Assembly: GCF_016405985.1 (NCBI RefSeq)
Contig: NZ_JAEFCF010000021.1
Span: 24,659 to 88,658 of the forward strand
Direction of reading: 5' to 3'
DNA from: Paracoccus sp. IB05
Lineage (GTDB): Bacteria; Pseudomonadota; Alphaproteobacteria; Rhodobacterales; Rhodobacteraceae
DNA length: 64,000 nt
The translations under genes were made by a program, and so were the position numbers. The stretch's first letter is position 1. Every line of letters begins with the position of its first letter. Below, in pieces: positions 26,476 through 34,629 of this stretch. The notes beneath the pieces were generated by a model. The model was not told where the DNA came from and did not search any database. It saw only the letters and a list, made by a program, of their open reading frames with translations.

Positions 26476-26494
26476 GGGCAGGCAAAGCCTGCCC
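26476..26494. terminator. Hairpin between ihfB and lapA
   Basis: The perfect inverted repeat GGGCAGGC / GCCTGCCC encloses a 3-base loop. It has no T-tract, so it may be a processing or attenuation signal within the minus-strand operon rather than a full terminator. Confidence 0.4.
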
Positions 26495-26547
26495 CTTGGC
26501 CGGAATATCGGGCTTAACGCGGCGCTGTTCAACCCGGCTTGCGCCGA

Positions 26548-26829
26548 TCAGCGGCCGTTCAGCCGGTCGCGCAGCAATTTGCCGGTCTTGAAGAAGGGGA
26601 CGCGCTTGTCCTCGACCTCGACGGCCTCGCCGGTGCGCGGGTTGCGGCCGGTGCGGGCGTCCCGCTCTTTGACCGAGAAGGCGCCGAAGCCGCGCAATTC
26701 GACCCGGTCGCCGCGCGACAGCGCTTCGATGATCTCTTCGAAAACCGTGTTCACGATCCGCTCAACATGGCGTTGGGTCAGATGCGGGTTCTCGTCTGCG
26801 ATCTTCTGGATCAGTTCCGAGCGGATCAT
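26548..26829 (-). CDS. ihfB: Integration host factor subunit beta
   Basis: IHF-beta is the DNA-bending nucleoid protein subunit that pairs with IhfA. The 93-residue protein shows [17 protein letters not shown], the HU/IHF signature in [20 protein letters not shown] and the [12 protein letters not shown] end. Its position downstream of rpsA is conserved across proteobacteria. Confidence 0.96.
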   Translation of the reverse strand: MIRSELIQKIADENPHLTQRHVERIVNTVFEEIIEALSRGDRVELRGFGAFSVKERDARTGRNPRTGEAVEVEDKRVPFFKTGKLLRDRLNGR

Positions 26830-27169
26830 CCGGTCACTCCCCTTCGCGACATTGTTTCGGCCAGGGTGTGGCAGTCAGCCCTGGCGCGTCTGTGATCATA
26901 AAAGCAGAAAATGCGGATGAGGCAAATGAAAACAAGCACCTGGCTGCTATGAGACCCGGTGACCCGGTGCTGAAAAGCCGCTTGATGGTGCGATTGAGCC
27001 CTTCGTCCGCCCGTGGCGGCACCCGGATCCGGTCTGCGACGGCGCTGGCCCGCGAATCGGGCACGCGCAAAAGAAAAAGGCCAGGGAGGATTTCCCCGGC
27101 CTTTCCTGTCTTATTCTCTCAAGGGCTGTGAGGCCGCCAATTGGTTCTGGCGGCGCTTCAGCCTTTGGT
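26830..27169 (-). other. rpsA-ihfB intergenic region with rpsA terminator
   Basis: This 340-base gap holds a terminator for rpsA at 27076-27104: on the minus strand AAAGGCCGGGG pairs with CCCTGGCCTTT (one mismatch), followed by TTCTTTT. The remainder must contain the ihfB promoter; I could not fix its hexamers with confidence. Confidence 0.6.
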
Positions 27170-28849
27170 TCAGCGGTCGCCCTTCAGCGCGGCGCCGAGG
27201 ATGTCGCCGAGCGAAGCGCCCGAATCCGAGGAACCGTATTGCTGAACAGCTTCCTGCTCTTCGGCGATCTCGCGTGCCTTGATCGACAGACCCAGCTTGC
27301 GGGTCTTCGAATCGACATTGGTCACGCGCACATCGACCTTGTCACCGACCGAGAAGCGCTCGGGGCGCTGGTCGGCGCGGTCACGTGCAAGATCCGAACG
27401 ACGGATGAAGTTCTTCATGCCGTTGTAATCGACCTCGACGCCGCCTTCTTCGATGGCGGTGATGGTCACGGTGATGATCGAACCGCGCTTCACGCCGTCA
27501 ACAGCTTCCGAGAAGGTGTCCTCGCCCAGAGCCTTGATCGAGAGCGAGATCCGCTCTTTGTCGATGTCGACTTCCGAGACCGCTGCCTTGACGATGTCGC
27601 CCTTGCGGTATTCCTGGATGGCCTCTTCGCCGCGCTTGTCCCAGGACAGGTCGGAGAGGTGAACCATGCCGTCGATGTCGTTGTCGAGGCCAACGAACAG
27701 ACCGAATTCGGTGATGTTCTTGACTTCGCCTTCGATGGTCGAGCCAACCGGATGGGTCTCAGCAAAGACTTCCCACGGATTGCGCATGGTCTGCTTGAGG
27801 CCGAGGGAAACGCGACGCTTGGCCGAGTCGATCTCGAGAACCATGACTTCGACTTCCTGCGAGGTCGAAACGATCTTGCCGGGATGCACGTTCTTTTTGG
27901 TCCAGGACATTTCCGAGACGTGAACGAGACCCTCGACACCGGCTTCCAGCTCCACAAAGGCGCCGTAATCGGTGATATTGGTGACGCGGCCTTTGTGGAC
28001 CGACGAGATCGGATAGGCTTTTTCCACCGCATCCCACGGATCGTTCTGGAGCTGCTTCATGCCCAGGCTGATACGGTGGGTTTCTTTGTTGATCTTGATG
28101 ACCTGGACCTTGATGGTCTCGCCGATCGACAGGATCTCCGACGGATGGTTGACGCGGCGCCATGCCATGTCGGTGACGTGCAGAAGGCCGTCAACGCCGC
28201 CGAGGTCAACGAAGGCACCATATTCGGTGATGTTCTTGACCACGCCGTCCACAACCTGACCTTCGTGCAGGTTGCCGATGACTTCTGCGCGCTGTTCGGC
28301 GCGGCTCTCTTCGAGGATCGCACGACGCGACACGACGATATTGCCACGACGACGATCCATTTTCAGGATCTGGAACGGCTGCTTCATACCCATCAGCGGG
28401 CCGGCATCGCGCACCGGGCGCACGTCAACCTGGCTGCCCGGAAGGAAGGCAACAGCGCCGCCCAGGTCCACGGTGAAGCCGCCTTTGACGCGGCCGAAGA
28501 TCGCGCCTTCGACGCGGATCTCGTCAGCATAGGCTTTCTCAAGACGATCCCAGGCCTCTTCGCGGCGGGCTTTCTCGCGCGAGATGACAGCTTCGCCACG
28601 GGCATTCTCGACGCGGTCCAGATAGACCTCGACGGTGTCGCCAACATTGATCGACGGAGCTTCGCCGGGATTAGCGAATTCTTTCAGATCGACGCGGCCT
28701 TCCATTTTGTAGCCGACATCGATGATGGCCTGGCCCGCTTCGATAGCGATGACCTTGCCTTTGACGACAGTACCCTCGTCGGGGGTGTCAATTTCGAAGC
28801 TTTCCGCAAGCAGGGCTTCGAATTCGTCCATAGCGTTTTTAGCGCACAT
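27170..28849 (-). CDS. rpsA: 30S ribosomal protein S1
   Basis: S1 binds mRNA through repeated S1 (OB-fold) domains and is needed for initiation on structured leaders. The 559-residue protein has six repeats, seen as recurrent blocks such as GKVIAIEAGQAIIDVGYKMEG, KNITEYGAFVDLGGVDGLLH and TNITDYGAFVELEAGVEGLV. The N-terminus MCAKNAMDEFEALL follows AAGGAAAACACC. It has its own terminator and a good upstream promoter. Confidence 0.97.
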   Translation of the reverse strand: MCAKNAMDEFEALLAESFEIDTPDEGTVVKGKVIAIEAGQAIIDVGYKMEGRVDLKEFANPGEAPSINVGDTVEVYLDRVENARGEAVISREKARREEAWDRLEKAYADEIRVEGAIFGRVKGGFTVDLGGAVAFLPGSQVDVRPVRDAGPLMGMKQPFQILKMDRRRGNIVVSRRAILEESRAEQRAEVIGNLHEGQVVDGVVKNITEYGAFVDLGGVDGLLHVTDMAWRRVNHPSEILSIGETIKVQVIKINKETHRISLGMKQLQNDPWDAVEKAYPISSVHKGRVTNITDYGAFVELEAGVEGLVHVSEMSWTKKNVHPGKIVSTSQEVEVMVLEIDSAKRRVSLGLKQTMRNPWEVFAETHPVGSTIEGEVKNITEFGLFVGLDNDIDGMVHLSDLSWDKRGEEAIQEYRKGDIVKAAVSEVDIDKERISLSIKALGEDTFSEAVDGVKRGSIITVTITAIEEGGVEVDYNGMKNFIRRSDLARDRADQRPERFSVGDKVDVRVTNVDSKTRKLGLSIKAREIAEEQEAVQQYGSSDSGASLGDILGAALKGDR

Positions 28850-28942
28850 AAGAGGTGTTTTCCTTTTGATGGTTTTCTGGCCATGCGGTTGGCTCCGCCG
28901 GTCTTTGGTGGCCCCGCGCGCGACTCGGGCGCAGGATGCGGT

Positions 28943-28971
28943 CCTATAGCGGCAAAGTCCCGTCAGGGCAA
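28943..28971 (-). promoter_or_regulatory. Predicted rpsA promoter
   Basis: Read on the minus strand, TTGCCC and TATAGG are separated by 17 bases, about 94 bases upstream of the rpsA start. The -35 match is partial; location and spacing make it plausible. Confidence 0.45.
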
Positions 28972-28997
28972 GCTCCGCCCCCCTTTGCCGCCCTGAT

Positions 28998-29963
28998 TCA
29001 CTGCCCGGGCGGCGGGTTCAGGCCCAGCCGGACGGCGTCAAAGCCCGCTTTGGCAAAAATCGCCAGCAAGCGGGGCGCGAAGTCTGGGGATTTCGCATCA
29101 AGGCATTGGCTGAAATACCAGTAAAGCGCCTTTGCCGCATCGGGCGGCGCCGCCAGCACGCGCTCTGCCAGGGCGGCGAATTCTCCGGGTCGTGATGCGG
29201 TGGGGAAGAAATGGTGAAAATCCGACCAGCCGAACAGAACCCCCGGCTTTTCATGTAAAAGCCCCTCAATCGAGGCCGCTGAATTGACCGAGACCGTCAG
29301 CGCGCAGGCCTCGAGGACATCGTGGATATTGGCCTCTGTCGCGATCACCTCATAGCCAGCCGCCCGCGCCGCCGAAATGGCCGCCTGGCCGCTTTCCGGG
29401 TCAAGCGGATGCGGTTTGGCCACCACCGGGCGCCCTCCCGCCCCGGCACAGACCCCGATCAGCATCTCGTCATAACCACAGGCTGCCTGCATCAGGCGCT
29501 GCGGCGCTGGCCCCTGCAGGAAGACCGCAATGCAGCCCTCGGGCAGTTGCGCATGGTCCCGCGCCTGGCGATAGCGCGACAGGCGCGGCGTGACGAAACG
29601 GGCGCGCAGCAGGTCAAAATAGTCCGCCGCGACACCAGGATCGATCCTTTTCGGCTTATAAAGGCGCATCCCGATGCTGCTTTCCGCCTGGATCCCGCGC
29701 GGATCGACATGAAAGAAACCGTCAAGATAGGCGGTCGCCGCGTTCAGCACCGCAGGCCGCTGTATCCTGCCATTTTCAACGATATGCAGATCTTCAGCCG
29801 AAACCATCTTATAGTCGGCCCGCTTCAGCTGCGGCGCCAGCACGACTTCACCGCCGAACCTGGTGATCACCGACAGGATCTCTTCGTAAAGCAGCGGCCC
29901 GCGCCGCCGGTCAAGCCGATCCCGAAACCGCTGCGGCAGATGCAGCACCACTTTCGCCGGCAT
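28998..29963 (-). CDS. KpsS-like capsular polysaccharide protein, hypothetical
   Basis: The 321-residue protein is not confidently assigned. The C-terminal half resembles Kdo-transferase or capsule export proteins of the KpsS/LipB type: GGRPVVAKPHPLDPESG, then ALTVSVNSAASIEGLLHEKP and VLFGWSDFHHFF. The same pattern is seen in enzymes that use nucleotide-activated sugars. It begins one base after cmk ends and lies between cmk and rpsA, which are normally neighbours, so it is a lineage-specific insertion. Confidence 0.65.
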   Translation of the reverse strand: MPAKVVLHLPQRFRDRLDRRRGPLLYEEILSVITRFGGEVVLAPQLKRADYKMVSAEDLHIVENGRIQRPAVLNAATAYLDGFFHVDPRGIQAESSIGMRLYKPKRIDPGVAADYFDLLRARFVTPRLSRYRQARDHAQLPEGCIAVFLQGPAPQRLMQAACGYDEMLIGVCAGAGGRPVVAKPHPLDPESGQAAISAARAAGYEVIATEANIHDVLEACALTVSVNSAASIEGLLHEKPGVLFGWSDFHHFFPTASRPGEFAALAERVLAAPPDAAKALYWYFSQCLDAKSPDFAPRLLAIFAKAGFDAVRLGLNPPPGQ

Positions 29964-30569
29964 TCAGCGCCGCTCCCGCACCGCCATAACGGCGGCGATG
30001 GCACGCTCTGACGCCGCCCCGATCCCCAGATCCGAAGTGTCGATCACCACCGCATCAGCTGCCGGGCGCAAAGGCGCATCGGCGCGATTCATATCGCGCT
30101 CATCGCGAAGCCGCACCTCCCCCAGCACAGTCTCATAGTCCGACTCCGCAGCCTCGCCCCCCAGTTCCAGCCAGCGGCGCCGTGCCCTGATCTCTGCGCG
30201 CGCCGTGACGAACAGCTTCACCTCGGCCCCGGGGCAGATCACCGTGCCGATATCGCGCCCGTCCAGCACCGCGCCGCCTGCGCGCCGGGCAAAATCGCGC
30301 TGGAACTGCAAAAGCGCCGCCCGCACTTCGGGGATCACAGCAACCCGGCTTGCCGCCTGACCCGCCTCAAGCGAGCGCAGATCGTCCCGTGCCAGATCCG
30401 CCACCGTCAGCCCCCGCGCCGCCGCCACCGGATCGCCGCCCTTGACCCCCACGGCCCGATAAAGCGCCCCCGTATCCAGATGCGCAAAGCCGAACCGCTC
30501 CGCCACCGCCCGGCTGATCGTGCCCTTGCCCGCCGCCGCCGGCCCGTCAATTGCCACTGTAAAAGCCAT
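29964..30569 (-). CDS. cmk: (d)CMP kinase
   Basis: Cytidylate kinase phosphorylates CMP and dCMP. The P-loop [20 protein letters not shown] and the [21 protein letters not shown] block are clear. With the ATG at 30569 it has 201 residues, slightly short for the family. An upstream in-frame extension reads through family A half-palindrome A4 and is not part of the gene. Confidence 0.94.
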   Translation of the reverse strand: MAFTVAIDGPAAAGKGTISRAVAERFGFAHLDTGALYRAVGVKGGDPVAAARGLTVADLARDDLRSLEAGQAASRVAVIPEVRAALLQFQRDFARRAGGAVLDGRDIGTVICPGAEVKLFVTARAEIRARRRWLELGGEAAESDYETVLGEVRLRDERDMNRADAPLRPAADAVVIDTSDLGIGAASERAIAAVMAVRERR

Positions 30570-30586
30570 CCGCTGTCCTCTGATGC

Positions 30587-30649
30587 TCATTTTCTGTCTA
30601 TAAATATCCCGGGGGAGAGCCGCAACGCGGCGAGGGGGCAGAGCCCCCT
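30587..30649. repeat. Family A palindrome, half copy (A4)
   Basis: Only one arm is present: TCATTTTCTGTC then TATAAATATCCC, followed by GGGGGAGA, a small GCCGC/GCGGC hairpin and GAGGGGGC/GCCCCCTC. The partner arm is missing, so the long hairpin cannot form. Unlike the other copies it lies between divergent genes, cmk and trpB, in the space where both promoters should be. Confidence 0.8.
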
Positions 30650-30738
30650 CTTCTTCGCGTTCCTTGCGGGGCACAGGGCCCCCTTTTCCCCGCGCGCCAA
30701 GGGCGCTACACCGTCAAAGACAGCACGAGGGGAACACC

Positions 30739-31967
<1,229 letters not shown>

Positions 31968-31971
<4 letters not shown>

Positions 31972-32303
31972 GGCGCGCGCTGTCGCTTGCCATTCTGCTG
32001 TCGCTGCCGCTCCCGGCGGCGGCGGCCAGTTTCGATTGTACGCTTGCAGGGCTCAGCCCGAACGAGCGCGCGATCTGCGACAACCGCGACCTGAACGACG
32101 CCGATGTGGAAATGGCGACGCTGCTGAAATTCCTGACCGGGCTTTTTGCCATGGGCTATCGGGGCGAGATCCTCGACGATCAGACGGCCTGGTTGCGGGA
32201 GCGTATGGGGTGTGAGGCCGATCTCGCCTGTATCCGTGCCGCTTATGCCAGACGCATCGGGGCGTTGCAGGCGATCTATGACGGGATCGACCGACCGCTC
32301 TGA
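31968..32303 (+). CDS. LprI-like secreted protein
   Basis: The 111-residue protein has a signal peptide ([18 protein letters not shown]) and a mature domain with four Cys (FDCTLAG, AICDNR, MGCEAD, ACIRAA) in the spacing of lysozyme-inhibitor LprI/DUF1311 proteins. These sit in the periplasm and may bind muramidase or act in envelope stress. The GTG start overlaps the trpB stop as GTGA, so it is probably translated with trpB. Confidence 0.75.
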
Positions 32304-32325
32304 CCGCCCTCTCTGACCACGCGCT

Positions 32326-32715
32326 CTATTTCAGTTTCGGGATGCCGCCATAGTCCTGCAGCCCGAGGCTGAGCCCTCTTCCGATCCGATGCGCAAGGGC
32401 CGACCAGGCGCGGGCGGTTTCCTGCGGCAGGCGCCGGGCCAGCACCTCGTCAAAGAGCTTCAGCCAGGGGATGAACATGCCGGCGCGGACATTGCCGGCC
32501 GCTTTATGGACGGCCATAGGATTGCCGTCATAGCCGCGCTCCATCAGGATCGCATTGCGCCAGAAGGCGACGATCTTTTCCTCATGCTCCGGCCAGTCTT
32601 TCACATGCGCCCCGAAGACCGGTCCAAGCACCGGATGCGCCCGGACCTCCCGGTAGAAGTCATGAACCACGCCGCGCAGCTCAATGTCGGAAACAGGAAA
32701 GCGGGCGAGAGTCAT
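32326..32715 (-). CDS. Group III truncated haemoglobin
   Basis: The 129-residue 2-on-2 globin belongs to group III (trHbP). It shows VHDFYREVRAHPVLGPVFG, WPEHEEKIVAFWRNAILM and the proximal-His region MAVHKAAGNVRAGMFIPWLKLF. Such globins bind oxygen, NO or peroxide under low oxygen; no operon partner clarifies the role here. Confidence 0.88.
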   Translation of the reverse strand: MTLARFPVSDIELRGVVHDFYREVRAHPVLGPVFGAHVKDWPEHEEKIVAFWRNAILMERGYDGNPMAVHKAAGNVRAGMFIPWLKLFDEVLARRLPQETARAWSALAHRIGRGLSLGLQDYGGIPKLK

Positions 32716-32757
32716 GAGACGGGCTTTCGGGCTGAAATGTTCGATAAGTGAAAGCGC

Positions 32758-33138
32758 CTAGGCTTCCCCATCACTCGCATACAGCTTCAGAACCTCCAGC
32801 GGAACCAGGTCTAATGTCGCATGATGCGTCGCCTTCAGGCGCAGCTTCGGCGCCGCGCCCTCGTCATGCGCCTGGGCAAAGCGGCTGGCGCAGAGGCACC
32901 ACTGATCCCCCGGCTTCAGACCCTGAAAGCCGAATTCCGGCCGGGGTGTCGAGAGGTCATTGCCGAGATATTTCGACAAGGCGAGGAACTCTGCCGTCAT
33001 CTCGGCGCAGACCGTGTGCCGCCCCTGATCGCCCGGCCCGGAATTGCAGCAGCCATCGCGGAAGAAACCGGTGAGGGGGCGGGTCGAGCAGATCTCCAGC
33101 GGACCGCCCAGCACATTGATCGACGGGTATTTCATCAC
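32758..33138 (-). CDS. DUF2237 family protein
   Basis: The 126-residue protein matches the conserved DUF2237 pattern from its start: NVLGGPLEICSTRPLTGFFR, DGCCNSGPGDQGRHTVCAEM, FLALSKYLGNDLSTPRPEFG and PGDQWCLCASRF. Several Cys are invariant in the family. Function is unknown. It lies between the globin and the FAD monooxygenase on the same strand. Confidence 0.88.
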   Translation of the reverse strand: MMKYPSINVLGGPLEICSTRPLTGFFRDGCCNSGPGDQGRHTVCAEMTAEFLALSKYLGNDLSTPRPEFGFQGLKPGDQWCLCASRFAQAHDEGAAPKLRLKATHHATLDLVPLEVLKLYASDGEA

Positions 33139-33181
33139 ATGCTCCCTTTCGCGGACAGCCTGCTGAAAGCGCCCGGCCCGG

Positions 33182-34411
33182 TCAAGGGCCGGCAGGCCCG
33201 GGCCAGCGTTTCGAGGCCAGGGGCGGCACGAGATGCCCCGCCACCAGCCGCGTCAATATCTGCGGTACCGGTGGCACCAGCGAGATCGGGGCAAGAAGCA
33301 GATCCCGGATCCGTGGCAGAACCCGGCTGTCCGACTGATAGGCCGGGGTCAGGAACAGGCTGAACAACTGGTAGATCCGCACATGCCAGCGCCGCATCCT
33401 GGCATAGGCGGCGGGCGCATCATCCAGGTCACCACGCAGCGCCTCGCGCAACGCCAGAGCATCAAGCAGTGCCATATTCGCGCCCTGGCCAAGCTGCGGG
33501 CTGGCGCGATGCGCACTGTCCCCGATGAAGACCAGCCCTGGCGCATAAGGCCTTTTCAGCGTGCCATGGCTGTACTGCGCTGTCGTCATCTGGCCGGCAT
33601 GATCCAGACCGGCGAGGAAGGGCTGCATCTCGGGCCAGAAAGCGCTGGCCTCGGCTTTCCAGGCTTTGAAACGCGCCTCGCCCCAGCCCGCCAGTTCCGC
33701 GCGCGGCATCGACCAGAAGACGGCGGCGCGGGCCTGGGTCTCGCCGGGCAGGCGGCCGATGGGCATCAGCCCGGCCATGCGGCTTGCGCGGAAATAGCGC
33801 TGGCGCAGCTGATCCCGGGACAGGTCAGATCCTTCGGGCCAGGGGACATGCGTCCAGATTGCGCCATAGCCAAGCGCCCGCGCCTTTAAAGGCGACAGCG
33901 CCGAACCCGCGCCGGAGGCATCTATCACCAGGTCAAAACCGCCGATCTCGCCATTGTCCGAGAACAGAACCCGCCCTCCCTGGCGCAACGGTGCCTCTCG
34001 CACCGTCTCGCCGGTGATCAGCGTGACCGGGGATGCCTGCATCGCCTGCCAGAGCACATGAAACAGGCTTGCGCGATGCATCGCACAGGCGGGGTCTGCG
34101 GCCGGGTAATGCACATCCAGCGCGTTGCGGCTGCGGGTGGCGCCTGAAAGCTGCGCGACCGACCAGCCCCGCATCCGCCGGATTGGCGCCCCGAGCGCGC
34201 TTGCCGCATCGACCTGGCCCAGCTCGTCCAGCACGGCAAGGCCCACCGGCTGCACCACCAGCCCCGAGCCCAGCGGGCGCGGCGTCGCAAACCGCTCGAC
34301 CAGCGTGACCCGGTGGCCGTCGCGCGCAAGCAGGCTTGCCGCGGCGAGCCCGCCCATGCCGGCACCCACCACTGCGATCTCAGGCGCTTTTGCCGTGTAT
34401 TTCCCCGCCAT
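33182..34411 (-). CDS. FAD-dependent monooxygenase
   Basis: This is a class A flavoprotein hydroxylase of about 409 residues. The dinucleotide motif GAGMGG is at residues 16-21 and FIGDSAHRASPQLGQGANMA marks the FAD ribose/pyrophosphate site. I prefer the ATG at 34411, immediately after GAGGAAG, over the GTG at 34420. Relatives hydroxylate aromatics or act on ubiquinone and tetracycline-like rings; the substrate here is not evident. Confidence 0.86.
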   Translation of the reverse strand: MAGKYTAKAPEIAVVGAGMGGLAAASLLARDGHRVTLVERFATPRPLGSGLVVQPVGLAVLDELGQVDAASALGAPIRRMRGWSVAQLSGATRSRNALDVHYPAADPACAMHRASLFHVLWQAMQASPVTLITGETVREAPLRQGGRVLFSDNGEIGGFDLVIDASGAGSALSPLKARALGYGAIWTHVPWPEGSDLSRDQLRQRYFRASRMAGLMPIGRLPGETQARAAVFWSMPRAELAGWGEARFKAWKAEASAFWPEMQPFLAGLDHAGQMTTAQYSHGTLKRPYAPGLVFIGDSAHRASPQLGQGANMALLDALALREALRGDLDDAPAAYARMRRWHVRIYQLFSLFLTPAYQSDSRVLPRIRDLLLAPISLVPPVPQILTRLVAGHLVPPLASKRWPGPAGP

Positions 34412-34629
34412 CTTCCTCACCCTGGCACTGGACCCGACCCCGGCCCGCGACTATAAGCCGACCCCATGTCGTATTCTTTTGCGATCCTCGCCCGGACCCC
34501 GGGTGTCCGAATTAGCGGCCCGGCGCGCTGAACACCAGCACGCCGGGAGATTTCGCGCGGACCATTCCTGCTGCGTGACGCGCAGGCAAGGGGGCGCCCC
34601 AAAGCCAACATTCCAGAGGACCGCATCCG

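Noticed and set aside
27128..28996. 622-residue open frame on the plus strand over rpsA
   Set aside because: It is the antisense shadow of rpsA; repeated S1 domains in GC-rich codons keep the reverse frame open. No Shine-Dalgarno or family signature.
34421..34629. T-box or other riboswitch before ileS
   Set aside because: No conserved T-box sequence or specifier hairpin seen, and T-boxes are not expected in alphaproteobacteria.
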